Of a DNA stretch of 64,000 bases, positions 55,501 to 64,000 are shown piece after piece. This stretch comes from Streptomyces hygroscopicus. GTDB lineage: Bacteria; Actinomycetota; Actinomycetes; Streptomycetales; Streptomycetaceae. The notes beneath the pieces are model-generated. The model worked only from the letters and a program-made list of their open reading frames with translations. It made no database searches and was not told where the DNA came from. Numbering within the stretch: the stretch's first letter is position 1; each line of letters starts with the position of its first letter. Made by a program: the position numbers and the translations under genes. Location: positions 5,270,001 through 5,334,000 of the forward strand of contig CP018627.1 in the NCBI GenBank assembly GCA_002021875.1, written 5' to 3'.

Positions 55501-58500
55501 CCAGCACATCGGCCACGGCCGAGCGCACCAGGTCCAGCAGGATCCGCTCGCGCTCGGCCGCCGGGACCCCCGCGAGCCGCTGGGCCAGCGAGGACTCGTC
55601 CGCGCCGCCACCGGCCGTACGGGCCGTCCGCCCGCTTTCGGCCTCCAGCGCGGTACGCACCTCGGGCAGCTCCAGCAGCAGCGGGCTCGGCCGGGAGGCG
55701 GTGAAGCCGGGGGCCAGCCGCTCCCAGTCGATGTCCGCGACCGTCACCGCGGTCTCGTCCAGGTCCAGCGCGCGCTGCAGCGCGGCGATGGCCAGGTCCG
55801 CCGCCATCGGCGGCACACCGGCGCGGCGCATGCGCTGCTCCAGCGCGTCGTCCGCGGCCATCCCGCCCTCGGCCCACGGGCCCCAGGCCACCGAGGTGGC
55901 GGGCAGGCCCTCGGTCCGGCGGCGCTCGGCGAGCGCGTCCAGGAAGGCGTTCGCGGCGGCGTAGTTGGCCTGACCGGCGGCGCCGATCGAGCCCGCGAAC
56001 GAGGAGAACAGGACGAAGGCCGTCAGGTCCAGGTCCCGCGTCAGCTCGTGCAGATTGGCCGCGGCGTCGGCCTTGGCGCGCAGCACGGAGGCGAAGCGCT
56101 CGGGGGTGAGCGACTCCAGAACGCCGTCGTCCAGCACCCCGGCCGCGTGCACCACCGCCGTCAGCGGCAGTTCGGCCGGGAGCCCCGTCACCAGCGCGGC
56201 CAGCGCCTCGCGGTCGGCGGCGTCGCACGCCGCGACGGTCACCCGGGCGCCCGAGGCGGCGAGTTCGTCCCGCAGCTCGGCCGCGCCGGGGGCGTCGAGG
56301 CCACGGCGGCTGGTGAGCACCACGTGTTCGGCGCCCTTGTCGATCAGCCAGCGGGCCACATGCGCGCCCAGCGCGCCCGTACCGCCGGTCACCAGGACCG
56401 AACCCGCACCCGGTCGCCAGCCGCGGCCGTGCCCGGTGTTGGCGGACCGGGTCAGCCGGCGGCCGAAGACGCCGGAGGCGCGCACCGCGACCTGGTCCTC
56501 GCCCGCGCCAGCGGCCAGCACACCCGCCAGCCGCGACAGCGCCCGGTCGTCCACCGTCTCCGGCAGATCGACGAGACCGCCCCACCGCTCGGCCAGCTCC
56601 AGGGCCGCGACCCGGCCCAGGCCCCAGACCCGCGCCTGCCACGGGTCCACCGGCCCGTCCGCCCGGCCGGTCGAGACCGCGCCGCGCGTGGCGACCCACA
56701 GCGGCGCGTCCACGCCCAGATCGCCCAGCGCCTGCGCCAGGGCGGCCGTGCGGACCAGCCCGTCGGCGCCCTCCGCCAGGGACTGCAGCGCGAACACCCC
56801 GGCCACCGGGGCGTCGGCGACCGCCTCACGCAGCCGCTCGGCCATGCCCGTGCGGTCCGTGGCGGCCAGCTCGACCCGCTGGACCTCGGCGCCGCGTGCG
56901 GACAGCGTCCGTACGACACCCTCGGCCAGTGCGCCGTCCGCCTCTTCAGCGGTGGTGACGACCAGCCAGCGGCCGGTCAGCGCCCCCTCGGCGCGGGCCG
57001 CCACCGGCTTCCAGGTCACCTGGTAGCGCCAGGCGTCCACGGTGGACCGCTCGCCCTGGCGGCGCCGCCACGAGGACAGCATCGGCAGAACGGCGCCCAG
57101 CGAGGAGAGCGCGTCGGCGTCCTCGGACTGGAGCGTCCCGGCCAGGGCCTCCAGGTCCTCGCGCTCGACGGCCTCCCAGAACCGCGCGTCCACGGAATCC
57201 ATGGCCGCGACGGCCTCGCGGACCTCCTCCGGGTTCTCCACCCAGAAGCGCTGCCGCTGGAAGGCGTAGGTCGGCAGCTCGATGGCGCGGGCTCCCGTAC
57301 CGGCGAAGAACGCCGACCAGTCCAGGGCCAGCCCCCGGGTGTGCAGCGCGGCGAGGGCCGCCGTCAGCGCCCCCGGCTCGGTACGTCCCTTGCGGAGCGC
57401 CGAGACGAAGGCGGCGGCATCGCCGGAGACGCACTCCTGGGCCATGGCGGTGAGGACACCGTCGGGGCCCAACTCGACGTAGGTGGTGACGCCCTGGGCT
57501 TCCATCGTCCGGACGCCATCGAGGAAGCGAACGGCTTCGCGGACGTGGCGCACCCAGAAGTCGGCCGTCGTGATCTCCTCGGCGGACACCACGCCACCGG
57601 TCAGATTCGACACGATCGGGATCTTCGGAGCCTCGTACGACAGCCCCTCGGCCACCTCACGGAACGCCTCCAGCATTCCGTCCATACGCGGCGAATGGAA
57701 CGCGTGGCTGACCGTGAGCCGCTTGGTCTTCCGACCCTGCGCCTCGAAGCCCGCCGCGATCTCCAGAGCCGCGTCCTCATCACCCGCGATGACCACGGAG
57801 GTCGGCCCGTTGAGCGCGGCCATCGACACCCGCTCGGTGAGCAGCGGCAGCACCTCGTCCTCCGACGCCTGCACCGCGATCATCGCGCCACCGGCAGGCA
57901 GCTCCTGCATCAAACGGCCACGAGCCGCCACCAGCTTCGCCGCATCCGCCAGCGACAACACACCCGCCACATGCGCGGCAGCCAACTCACCAATCGAATG
58001 CCCGGAGAGGAAGTCGGGCCGCAGACCCCACGCCTCCACCAGCCGGAACAACGCCACCTCAACCGCGAACAAAGCGGGCTGAGTGAACCCCGTCCGATCC
58101 AGCGCCTCGGCATCCTCCCCGAACAGCACATCACGCAGCGGCCGTTCGAGATGCGCGTCCAGCTCATCGCACACCGCGTCCAGCGCCTCCGCGAACACCG
58201 GATAGGCGTCATACAGCTCACGCCCCATCCCCAGCCGCTGGCTCCCCTGCCCCGTGAACAGGAACGCCACCTTGCCGCCCTCGGCCACCGTCCCCTGGAC
58301 CAGCCCCGCGGCCGACTCGCCGCGCGCCAGCGCCTCCAGGCCGGACAGCAGCCCGTCCCGGTCCTCGCCGACGACGACCGCGCGGCGCTCCAGCGCCGCC
58401 CGGCCCGTCGCCAGCGCGTGGCCGACGTCCGTGGTGTGCAGGTCGGGGTGGGTGCCGAGGTGGGCGAGGAGCCGTTCGGCCTGGCCGCGCAGGGCGGCCT

Positions 58501-61500
58501 CGGACTTGCCCGAGAGCACCCAGGGCACCGTCGGCAGCTCCGCCACCGGACGGGTCGCGGGGATCTCCTCGGGGGCCGGGGGCTGCTCGATGATCGTGTG
58601 CGCGTTCGTACCGCTCACACCGAACGACGAGATGGCCGCCCGGCGCGGCCGGCCGAGCTCCGGCCACGGCCGGGCCTCGGTCAGCAGCTCGAGGTCGCCC
58701 GCCGACCAGTCCACATGCGGGGTGGGCTCGTCGATGTGCAGCGTCTGCGGAAGCACGCCGTGCCGCATCGCCATGATCATCTTGATGATGCCCGCGACAC
58801 CCGCGGCGGCCTGGGTGTGGCCGATGTTGGACTTCAGCGAGCCCAGCCACAGCGGCTGCCCCTCCGGCCGGCTGCGGCCGTAGGTGGCGAGCAGGGCCTG
58901 GGCCTCGATCGGGTCGCCCAGCGTCGTGCCCGTGCCGTGCGCCTCCACCACATCGACATCGGCGGTGGTGAGCCGGGCGCTGGTCAGCGCGTCGCGGATG
59001 ACGCGCTGCTGGGACGGGCCGTTGGGCGCTGTCAGACCGTTGGACGCACCGTCCTGGTTGATGGCCGAGCCCCGCACGATCGCCAGGACCCGGTGTCCGT
59101 TGCGCCGCGCGTCCGACAGCCGCTCGACGAGCAGCATGCCCGCGCCCTCGGCCCAGCCGGTGCCGTCCGCCGACGCCGCGAAGGACTTGCAGCGGCCGTC
59201 GGTGGACAGGCCCTGCTGGCGACTGAAGTCGATGAACGTGTCCGGGGTGGCCATGACGGTCACACCACCGGCCAGCGCCAGCGAGCACTCGCCGTTGCGC
59301 AGTGCCTGCGCGGCCAGGTGCAGTGCCACCAGTGACGACGAGCACGCCGTGTCGATGGTGACCGCCGGGCCCTCCAGGCCGAAGGTGTACGCCACCCGGC
59401 CCGAGGCGATGGAGCCCGCGCCGCCCGTGCCGAGGTAGCCCTCGAGCCCCTCGGGGACGGCGGTCAGCCGGGTCAGATAGTCGTGGTACATGACGCCCGC
59501 GAAGACACCGGTCTTGCTGCCGCGTACGGCCGCCGGGTCGATGCCCGCGCGCTCGAACGCCTCCCACGACGTCTCCAGCAGCAGCCGCTGCTGCGGATCC
59601 ATCGCCATGGCCTCGCGCGGGTTGATCCCGAAGAAGTCGGGGTCGAAGTCGGCGGCGTCGTGCAGGAAGCCGCCCTCGCGGGTGTAGCTGGTGCCCACCT
59701 GGTCGGGGTCGTCGCTGTAGAGCGCGTCGAGGTCCCAGCCACGGTCGACGGGGAAGTCGGAGATGGCGTCGGTGGCGCCGATGACGAGCTGCCACAGCTC
59801 CTCGGGGGTGGTGACCCCGCCCGGGTAGCGGCAGCTCATCCCGACGATGGCGATCGGCTCGTCCTCGGTGACGGCCGTCACCGGGACCGGGGTGTGCACC
59901 TCCGCCGACTCCTCGCCCACCAGCTCGGTCCGCAGGTGGCGGGCCAGGACCTGCGGGTCCGGATAGTCGAAGATGAGCGTCGCGGGCAGCCGCAGCCCGG
60001 TGACCGAGTTGAGCTGATTGCGCAGCTCGACGGCGGTCAGCGAGTCGAAGCCCAGATCCTTGAACGCCCGCCCGGAACCGATGGTCTCCGCACCCGCGTA
60101 GCCGAGTACGGTCGCCACCTGCGCCCGGACCAGGTCCAGCAGCAGCCGCTCCTGCTCCGCCGTGCCCAGCCCGGCGAGCCGCCCGGCAAGACCGGTCTCG
60201 CCGCCCGCCGCGACCGCGTCCACCGCGCGCCGCGCCGGGACCCGCACCAGGCCGCGCAGCAGCGGCGAGATCGCGGGCTGGTTGCGCAGCGCCGCGAGGT
60301 CCAGGCGCATCGGCACCAGCGACGCCTCGTCGACGGTCAGCGCGGCGTCGAAGAGCCGCAGTCCCTCCGCCACCGGCAGCGGGGGCACTCCGGCCCGCCG
60401 CATCCGGGTGATGTCGGCCTCGTCCAGGGTGTCTCCCATGCCGCCACCGGCCCACAGGCCCCACGCCAGCGCGGTGGCGGGCAGGCCCTGGGCGGCGCGG
60501 TGCTGGGCGAGGGCGTCCAGGAAGACGTTGGCCGCCGCGTAGTTGCCCTGGCCGGGGCCGCCGAACACACCGGCGGCCGAGGAGAACAGTACGAACGCCG
60601 AGAGGTCCTGGTCGCGGGTCAGCTCGTGCAGGTTCCAGGCGGCGTCCGCCTTCGGACGCATGACGTGGTCGACGCGCTCGGGGGTGAGCGAGCCGATCAC
60701 ACCGTCGTCCAGCACACCAGCCGTGTGGACGACCGCCGTGAGCGGATGCTCGGCGGGAATGGCGGCGAGGGTCGCGGCGAGCGCGTCCCGGTCCGCCACA
60801 TCACAGGCCGCCCAGCGGACGCTCGCGCCCAACTCGGCCAGCTCGGCGCCGAGTTCGGCCGCGCCCGGGGCCTGCTCGCCACGACGGCTCACCAGCAGGA
60901 GCTGCCGTACGCCACGCTCCGCCACCAGGTGGCGGGCGAACAGGCCGCCCAGCGAACCGGACGCGCCGGTGACCAGCACCGTGCCGTCCGGGTTCCACTC
61001 CGGGGTCTCGCTGTCGGCCGCCGACGCCGCACGGGCCAGGCGTGGCGTCTTGACGACGCCCTGCCGCACCGCGACCTCGGCCTCGCCGCTCGCGAGCGCC
61101 GCGGACAGCGCGGGCAGCACGGTCTGCACGGTCTGCGCGGTCTGCGCGGTCTGCGCGGTCTGCGCGTCGTCGTGGCCGTCGAGGTCGATCAGGAGGAGCC
61201 TGTCCGGGTTCTCGGACTGTGCCGAACGCACCAGACCTCGGACGGCGGCGCCCGCCGGATCCGTCACCGGCTCACCGGCCTCGGTGGCCACGGTCCCCGA
61301 GGTCAGCAGGACCAGACGTGAGTCCATGAAGCGGTCGTCGGACAGCCACTGCTGCAGCAATCCCAGCACCTGGGTGGTGGCCTGGTGCGCCGTGGTGGCG
61401 GGCGAGGGGCTTTCCCCCGCCCCGCCCCTTCCCGAAACTTGGGGCTCCGCCCCAAGGCCCCGGTCCTCAGACGCCGGACGGGCTGAAGATGCCGCACCCG

Positions 61501-64000
61501 GGCCTTCAGATGCCGCGCCCGTACGCCCTTCGGGCGTGTCCTCAATCGCCGGACGGGCTTGATTTGCCGCACCCGGGCCTTCAAGTGCTGCGTCCACACG
61601 GGCTTCGGGTGCCAGGTCCACCACGACGTACTCCGGCAGCGCCGTTCCGGAATCGACGGCCTCGCTCAGCGCGGCCAGGTCCGGGTATGTGGCGAGGCCC
61701 AGGGTGTCCGTGCCCAGCGCCGCCCATCGGCCGTCGGTCGCAACGTCCGCCCCGGCGGCGTCCACCAGCCCGGCCGTCGTCCACTCCACGCGGTACAGCG
61801 ACTCGTGGTACGCCGTCCGCGCGCTCCGCAGTTGCTCGGCCGAGACCGGGCGCAGCACCAGCGAGTCCACGGCCGCGACCGGCGTGCCCGCGGCGTCCGC
61901 GATCTCCAGCCGGACGCCGTCGCCGCCCACGGCGGCCATCCGCACCCGCAGCGTGGCCGCGCCGCTCGCGTACAGCGACACCCCGGTCCAGGCGAACGGC
62001 AGCCGCCCCTCGGTCTCGGTGCCGCCGAGCCCGGCCAGGCCGAGCGCGTGCAGTGCGGCGTCCAGCAGCGCCGGGTGCAGCCCGAACGCGGCGGCCTCCT
62101 CGGCCGTGCCCTCGTCCAGCACCACCTCGGCGAACACCTCGCCACCGCGCCGCCATGCCTTGCGCAACCCCTGGAAGGCGGGGCCGTACGCGAAACCGAC
62201 GTCCCGCAGCTCGGCGTAACGGTCGCCGACCGCCACCTCGGCGGCGTCCGCCGGGGGCCATGCGGTCAGCTCGAACGACGCCTCCGGACGGCCACCGGAC
62301 GCCAGGACACCGGACGCATGCCGGGTCCACGGCTCCTCGGCCGACAGGTGCTCGGCCCGGGAGTGCAGCTCCAGCGGGCGGCGGCCGGTGTCATCGGCCG
62401 CGCCGACCCACAGCCGCAGTTGGACGCCACCGTCCTCGGTCAGGACCAGCGGCGCCTCGAGGGTCAGCTCCTCCAGCACCTCGCAGCCGACCTGGTCACC
62501 GGCCCGGACCGCCAGCTCCACGAACGCGGTGCCCGGCAGCAGCACGGTGTCCATGATCGTGTGATCGGCCAGCCACGGGTGCGTGGACAGCGCCAGTCGC
62601 CCGGTGAACAACATCCCGTCCGCGCTGGGCAGTTCGGCGCTGGCACCGAGCAGCGGATGCTCGGCCTCGCCCAGCCCGACCGCGGCCACATCGCCCAGGA
62701 ACAGGGAGGAGACCTTCGGCCAGTAGCGCTGCCGCTGGAAGGCGTACGTGGGCAGCTCGGCCAGCTCGTCCGGCGCCAGTCGGGTGGCGCCGGTCCCGGC
62801 GTAGAAGGCCGCCCAGTCCACCGCCACACCGCGCACCTGCGCCCGTGCCACGGCCGTGGTCAGCGCCTCGGCCTCGGGACGGTCCTTGCGCAGCACGGAG
62901 ACGAACGCGGCCTCCGACGCGGAGTCGGTCACACACTCCTGAGCCATCGCGGTCAGGACCCCGTCGGGGCCCAGCTCGACGAACGTGGTGACGTTGCGCG
63001 CTTCGAGGGTGCGGATGCCGTCCAGGAAGCGGACGGCCTCGCGCACGTGGCGCACCCAGAAGTCGGGGGTCGTGATCTCCTCGGCGGAGACGACGGTCCC
63101 GGTCAGGTTGGAGACGATCGGGATCCGGGGAGCCTCGTACGTCAGCCCCTCCGCAACCTCACGGAACGCCTCCAGCATCCCGTCCATACGCGGCGAGTGG
63201 AACGCATGGCTGACCGTGAGCCGCTTGGTCTTCCGACCCTGCGCCTCGAACGACGCGGCAATCTCAAGCGCCGCGTCCTCGTCACCCGCGATGACCACGG
63301 AGTTCGGCCCGTTGAGCGCGGCGACCGACACCCGCTCGGTGAGCAGCGGCGTGACCTCGTCCTCCGACGCCTGCACCGCGATCATCGCGCCACCGGCAGG
63401 CAGCTCCTGCATCAACCGCCCACGAGCCGCCACCAACTTCGACGCATCCGCCAGCGACAACACACCCGCCACATGCGCGGCGGCCAACTCACCAATCGAG
63501 TGACCCGACAGGAAGTCCGCACGCAGACCCCACGCCTCCACCAACCGGAACAACGCCACCTCAACCGCGAACAAAGCGGGCTGAGTGAACCCCGTCCGAT
63601 CCAGCGCCTCAGCGTCATCCCCGAACAACACCGTCTTCAACGGCCGTTCGAGATGCGCGTCCAACTCATCGCAGACCGCGTCCAGCGCCTCCGCGAAGGC
63701 CGGGTACGCGTAGTACAGCTCACGGCCCATGCCGAGCCGCTGGCTGCCCTGCCCCGTGAACAGGAACGCCACCCGGCCACCGGCCACCGAACCCTGAACG
63801 AGCCCGGCCGCCGTACGTCCCTCGGCGAGCGCCTCCAGGCCGGACAGCAGCCCGTCCCGGTCCTCGGCGATCAGCGCCGCGCGCTCCTCGAAGGCCGAGC
63901 GGCCCACGGCGAGCGCGTAGCCGAGGTCGGCGGTCCGCAGCTCGGTCCGCTCGGTCAGGTGGCCGTGGAGCTGCTGTGCCTGCTCGCGCAGCCCCTCCGC
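49577..64000 (-). CDS. Type I modular PKS, PKS-A (5' part outside window)
   Basis: This is a modular polyketide synthase subunit, and 4807 codons are visible. It is open at the right edge, so its N-terminus lies outside the window. It stops with TGA at 49577-49579. In order it holds AT-DH-KR-ACP of a partial module (A1), then KS-AT-KR-ACP (A2) and KS-AT-DH-KR-ACP (A3). All three ATs carry GHSIGE and HAFHSP, the malonyl-CoA signature. Each ACP has the GFDSL phosphopantetheine site. The C-terminus is a helical, acidic tail ending [14 protein letters not shown], typical of a class 1 docking domain, which would hand the chain to PKS-B 64 bp downstream. There is no thioesterase, so this is not the last subunit. 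Oddities are a repeat insertion in the A1 KR, a 9-bp tandem repeat in A1, a 15-bp tandem repeat in the A3 DH region and a missing KR Ser in A3. Confidence 0.97.
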   Translation of the reverse strand, partial: AEGLREQAQQLHGHLTERTELRTADLGYALAVGRSAFEERAALIAEDRDGLLSGLEALAEGRTAAGLVQGSVAGGRVAFLFTGQGSQRLGMGRELYYAYPAFAEALDAVCDELDAHLERPLKTVLFGDDAEALDRTGFTQPALFAVEVALFRLVEAWGLRADFLSGHSIGELAAAHVAGVLSLADASKLVAARGRLMQELPAGGAMIAVQASEDEVTPLLTERVSVAALNGPNSVVIAGDEDAALEIAASFEAQGRKTKRLTVSHAFHSPRMDGMLEAFREVAEGLTYEAPRIPIVSNLTGTVVSAEEITTPDFWVRHVREAVRFLDGIRTLEARNVTTFVELGPDGVLTAMAQECVTDSASEAAFVSVLRKDRPEAEALTTAVARAQVRGVAVDWAAFYAGTGATRLAPDELAELPTYAFQRQRYWPKVSSLFLGDVAAVGLGEAEHPLLGASAELPSADGMLFTGRLALSTHPWLADHTIMDTVLLPGTAFVELAVRAGDQVGCEVLEELTLEAPLVLTEDGGVQLRLWVGAADDTGRRPLELHSRAEHLSAEEPWTRHASGVLASGGRPEASFELTAWPPADAAEVAVGDRYAELRDVGFAYGPAFQGLRKAWRRGGEVFAEVVLDEGTAEEAAAFGLHPALLDAALHALGLAGLGGTETEGRLPFAWTGVSLYASGAATLRVRMAAVGGDGVRLEIADAAGTPVAAVDSLVLRPVSAEQLRSARTAYHESLYRVEWTTAGLVDAAGADVATDGRWAALGTDTLGLATYPDLAALSEAVDSGTALPEYVVVDLAPEARVDAALEGPGAANQARPAIEDTPEGRTGAASEGPGAASSARPASEDRGLGAEPQVSGRGGAGESPSPATTAHQATTQVLGLLQQWLSDDRFMDSRLVLLTSGTVATEAGEPVTDPAGAAVRGLVRSAQSENPDRLLLIDLDGHDDAQTAQTAQTAQTVQTVLPALSAALASGEAEVAVRQGVVKTPRLARAASAADSETPEWNPDGTVLVTGASGSLGGLFARHLVAERGVRQLLLVSRRGEQAPGAAELGAELAELGASVRWAACDVADRDALAATLAAIPAEHPLTAVVHTAGVLDDGVIGSLTPERVDHVMRPKADAAWNLHELTRDQDLSAFVLFSSAAGVFGGPGQGNYAAANVFLDALAQHRAAQGLPATALAWGLWAGGGMGDTLDEADITRMRRAGVPPLPVAEGLRLFDAALTVDEASLVPMRLDLAALRNQPAISPLLRGLVRVPARRAVDAVAAGGETGLAGRLAGLGTAEQERLLLDLVRAQVATVLGYAGAETIGSGRAFKDLGFDSLTAVELRNQLNSVTGLRLPATLIFDYPDPQVLARHLRTELVGEESAEVHTPVPVTAVTEDEPIAIVGMSCRYPGGVTTPEELWQLVIGATDAISDFPVDRGWDLDALYSDDPDQVGTSYTREGGFLHDAADFDPDFFGINPREAMAMDPQQRLLLETSWEAFERAGIDPAAVRGSKTGVFAGVMYHDYLTRLTAVPEGLEGYLGTGGAGSIASGRVAYTFGLEGPAVTIDTACSSSLVALHLAAQALRNGECSLALAGGVTVMATPDTFIDFSRQQGLSTDGRCKSFAASADGTGWAEGAGMLLVERLSDARRNGHRVLAIVRGSAINQDGASNGLTAPNGPSQQRVIRDALTSARLTTADVDVVEAHGTGTTLGDPIEAQALLATYGRSRPEGQPLWLGSLKSNIGHTQAAAGVAGIIKMIMAMRHGVLPQTLHIDEPTPHVDWSAGDLELLTEARPWPELGRPRRAAISSFGVSGTNAHTIIEQPPAPEEIPATRPVAELPTVPWVLSGKSEAALRGQAERLLAHLGTHPDLHTTDVGHALATGRAALERRAVVVGEDRDGLLSGLEALARGESAAGLVQGTVAEGGKVAFLFTGQGSQRLGMGRELYDAYPVFAEALDAVCDELDAHLERPLRDVLFGEDAEALDRTGFTQPALFAVEVALFRLVEAWGLRPDFLSGHSIGELAAAHVAGVLSLADAAKLVAARGRLMQELPAGGAMIAVQASEDEVLPLLTERVSMAALNGPTSVVIAGDEDAALEIAAGFEAQGRKTKRLTVSHAFHSPRMDGMLEAFREVAEGLSYEAPKIPIVSNLTGGVVSAEEITTADFWVRHVREAVRFLDGVRTMEAQGVTTYVELGPDGVLTAMAQECVSGDAAAFVSALRKGRTEPGALTAALAALHTRGLALDWSAFFAGTGARAIELPTYAFQRQRFWVENPEEVREAVAAMDSVDARFWEAVEREDLEALAGTLQSEDADALSSLGAVLPMLSSWRRRQGERSTVDAWRYQVTWKPVAARAEGALTGRWLVVTTAEEADGALAEGVVRTLSARGAEVQRVELAATDRTGMAERLREAVADAPVAGVFALQSLAEGADGLVRTAALAQALGDLGVDAPLWVATRGAVSTGRADGPVDPWQARVWGLGRVAALELAERWGGLVDLPETVDDRALSRLAGVLAAGAGEDQVAVRASGVFGRRLTRSANTGHGRGWRPGAGSVLVTGGTGALGAHVARWLIDKGAEHVVLTSRRGLDAPGAAELRDELAASGARVTVAACDAADREALAALVTGLPAELPLTAVVHAAGVLDDGVLESLTPERFASVLRAKADAAANLHELTRDLDLTAFVLFSSFAGSIGAAGQANYAAANAFLDALAERRRTEGLPATSVAWGPWAEGGMAADDALEQRMRRAGVPPMAADLAIAALQRALDLDETAVTVADIDWERLAPGFTASRPSPLLLELPEVRTALEAESGRTARTAGGGADESSLAQRLAGVPAAERERILLDLVRSAVADVLGHSDAEAVEADRAFRDLGFDSLTAVELRNRMNTVTGLRLPPTLVYDYPSSSALAAHLRTEILGEESAAEARGSVPSMTVAVADDPIAIVGMSCRFPGGVRSPEELWRLLVSGQDAVTGFPADRGWDLEALYDPDSATENTSYVREGGFLADAGDFDAAFFGISPREALAMDPQQRLLLETSWEAFERAGIDPTTLRGQQVGVFAGTNGQDYMSLVLHSPDGGDGFMGTGNAASVMSGRVSYALGLEGPAVTVDTACSSSLVALHWAIQALRAGECSLALAGGVTVMSTPGSFVDFSRQRGLAEDGRIKAFAAGADGTGWGEGVGMLLVERLSDARRHGHEVLAVVRGSAINQDGASNGLTAPNGPSQQRVIRQALAGAGLSASEVDAVEAHGTGTTLGDPIEAQALLATYGQERDPERPLLLGSIKSNIGHTQAAAGVAGVMKMVLALRHGVLPPTLHVDEPTPHVDWSAGELELLTEAREWPETGRPRRAAVSAFGISGTNAHTLLEQAPEPAENPVVAPAAELPTVPWVLSAKSPAAVRGQAERLLAHLGGETAPAATDVAYSLATTRAALDHRAVLTADSGDGLLAGLAALARGESEVPGLVEGSVAGGKVAFLFTGQGSQRLGMGRELYDTFPVFADALDEVCAHLDAHLERPLRDVLFGDDATALDRTGFTQPALFAVEVALFRLVETWGLKADFLSGHSIGELAAAHVAGVLSLADAAKLVAARGRLMQELPAGGAMIAVQAAEDEVAPLLTDRVSIAALNGPTSVVIAGDEDEAVAIAAAFEAQGRKTKRLTVSHAFHSPRMDGMLDAFREIAEGLTYEAPRIPIVSNLTGELVSAEEITSPGFWVRHVREAVRFLDGVRTLETRGVTTFVELGPDGVLTAMAQDCLAEPDAAELLPALRKGRPEAEALTGALARLYVRGPAPDWEAFFAGTGARKVALPTYAFQRGRYWVDALLSLDEVASAGLGSADHPLLGAAVELPDADAYVFSGRLSLASHTWLADHTVADTAVLPGSAFVELAVRAGDHVGCGLLAELTLDEPLILPERGGVRLRVSVGEPDADGRRPLGVYARDEHAEADRPWTRHAAGVLASGEALAGVSSAGVAPAGDALAGDALAGGGAEALSVWPPADAEAVDTDELYASMARAGLLHGPAFQGLRRVWRRGEELFAEVRVAAERQPEAARFALHPALLDGALQPLALGAGGAAVARSWRGVSLYAVGAEALRVRLALTEDGAVSMVAADETGALVASVDALETGALEVDRIAGATASDRHESLFRIDWAPVAAPSKVSSRTSSQAASQVPSQAASAGFAVIGGDELKLSVALETAGFRATVHDDLVSLNAAVEAGEAAPDTVLVPFPPEPGATEGGLAAGAHTATHRVLGLLQEWLNGGRPGSARLVVVTRGAVAAAADPAVADLAHAPVWGLLRSAQTENPGQFVLLDVDGEVSYPALAAALDSGEPELALRAGAAYAPRLARVETAPAAETSERKAVDPTGKATEPTGKAIDPDGTVLITGATGGLGRLFARHLATAHGARHLLLTSRSGPAADGMAELVAELAELGAQATVAACDAADREALAGLLATIPADRPLTAVVHTAGVLDDGVIDMLTPERVDTALRPKVDAAVNLHELTRELDLSAFVLFSAAAGTMGGAGQGGYAAANVFLDALAGHRRATGRTALSLVWGMWAEERGMGGRLGEADQQRAARGGVLPLSAEEGLALFDAAHAVADEAVLVPVRLEMATLRAAAATGELLPLYRGLVRTPVRRAATGGPAAPEAVADTGDGTLAQRLAGQSEAQQQLTVLDLVRRQVAAVLGYASKDQVGAEQAFKDLGFDSLTAVELRNRLNAATGLRLTATLVYDYPTPVALAHHLRQEVAPEADGPGVSVLEELERLENSLSSLTPEDLASVTEDEAAHANIAVRLQTLLAKWNDVRRTADDAGADAEADAFEEVSDDDLFDFIDKRFGNG
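52132..52206. repeat. Five 15-bp tandem repeats in the A3 DH region
   Basis: The first two units are identical (CACCCGCCAGGGCGT) and the next three are degenerate. They encode the pentapeptide series [20 protein letters not shown] near the N-terminal half of the DH, ahead of the LSVWPPAD motif. The region is likely a flexible surface loop. Confidence 0.8.
54345..54828. repeat. KS patch of A3 shared with C2
   Basis: This is the partner of 38570-39053. Outside this block the two KS domains differ more, for example in the residues after [11 protein letters not shown]. Confidence 0.8.
55253..59860 (-). other. Module A2: KS-AT(malonyl)-KR-ACP
   Basis: The KS (59860 to about 58590) has TACSSS, EAHGTGT and KSNIGH, so all three catalytic residues are present. 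The AT (about 58270-57440) has GHSIGE and HAFHSPRMD, predicting malonyl-CoA. There is no DH. Instead a short helix-rich stretch ([17 protein letters not shown], near 57190) precedes the KR, as in the dimerization element known from KR-only modules. The KR has [18 protein letters not shown] and GQANYAAAN, so it should be active and B-type. The ACP has [10 protein letters not shown] near 55440. The expected outcome is a hydroxyl group. Confidence 0.93.
61119..61163. repeat. Five 9-bp tandem repeats in the A1 KR structural subdomain
   Basis: Five tandem units of (A/G)CGGTCTGC encode [16 protein letters not shown] just after the strand LLLIDLDG of the KR structural subdomain. The unit length is a multiple of three, so changes in copy number would keep the frame. 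Confidence 0.85.
61401..61584. repeat. Composite palindromic repeat inserted in-frame in the A1 KR
   Basis: This is the same element family as at 24675-24763, but longer. It has the stem-loop CTTGGGGC-TCC-GCCCCAAG (61438-61456), a second stem-loop ACGCCC-TTC-GGGCGT (61523-61537) and two copies of the GGACGGGCT tail (61476 and 61551). The block GCCGCACCCGGGCCTTCA is present twice (about 61491 and 61566), so the element has partly duplicated. It encodes about 65 extra residues, with ARPASED and ARPAIED as the two translated tails. Confidence 0.75.

Larger units (their letters stand above)
59861..64000 (-). other. Module A1 (partial): AT(malonyl)-DH-KR-ACP
   Basis: The window starts in the KS-AT linker, so the KS is not seen. 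The AT (about 63775-62900) has [16 protein letters not shown] and HAFHSPRMD, which predict malonyl-CoA. The DH (about 62690-61830) has [10 protein letters not shown] as its active-site His motif and LLDAALH as its Asp motif. The KR (about 61800-60360) has the NADPH loop TGASGSLGG, the LDD motif of B-type KRs, and an intact Ser and Tyr ([15 protein letters not shown]; Tyr codon 60539-60541). The ACP Ser lies in [10 protein letters not shown] near 60045. The predicted outcome is a double bond. The KR structural subdomain carries both a palindromic-repeat insertion (61401-61584) and a 9-bp tandem repeat (61119-61163). Confidence 0.93.

Noticed and set aside
61119..61163. Short regular repeat as a CRISPR array
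   Set aside because: The units are directly adjacent, without spacers, and are translated inside a PKS domain.

Overview
The window is wall-to-wall type I modular polyketide synthase (PKS). It is very GC-rich, and codon third positions are mostly G or C. The KS, AT, DH, KR and ACP motifs are of the actinobacterial type, which points to Streptomyces or a close relative. All five genes lie on the minus strand, so transcription runs from right to left. Both window edges fall inside PKS genes. No loading module, enoylreductase, thioesterase, tailoring, regulatory or transport gene is visible.

The labels PKS-A to PKS-E are mine, given in transcription order. PKS-A (49577 to beyond 64000) holds a partial module A1 (AT-DH-KR-ACP), A2 (KS-AT-KR-ACP) and A3 (KS-AT-DH-KR-ACP). 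PKS-B (44536-49512) is one methylmalonyl module, KS-AT-KR-ACP, whose KR has lost its catalytic Ser and Tyr. PKS-C (28669-44274) has C1 (KS-AT-KR-ACP), then C2 and C3 (KS-AT-DH-KR-ACP). PKS-D (7024-28617) has four KS-AT-DH-KR-ACP modules. PKS-E (6967 to beyond 1) has E1 (KS-AT-KR-ACP) and the start of E2 (KS-AT), both methylmalonyl type. The other ATs are malonyl type. Gaps between genes are 51-64 bp, except for 261 bp between PKS-B and PKS-C. That gap carries a plausible promoter and an inverted repeat.

If the proteins act in gene order, which the docking termini support, this stretch would build: alkene, hydroxyl, alkene (or keto, because the A3 KR lacks its Ser), ketone with an alpha-methyl, hydroxyl, six consecutive double bonds, then hydroxyl with an alpha-methyl, then a further methylated unit. 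That is a hexaene inside a larger polyketide. I cannot name the product from this window.

The unusual features are two in-frame insertions of a GC-rich palindromic repeat at the same loop of two KR structural subdomains, three coding tandem repeats (two of them at one further KR loop), the dead PKS-B KR, the Ser-less A3 KR, near-identical docking termini that might allow module skipping or re-use, and strong mosaicism between modules that suggests gene conversion.
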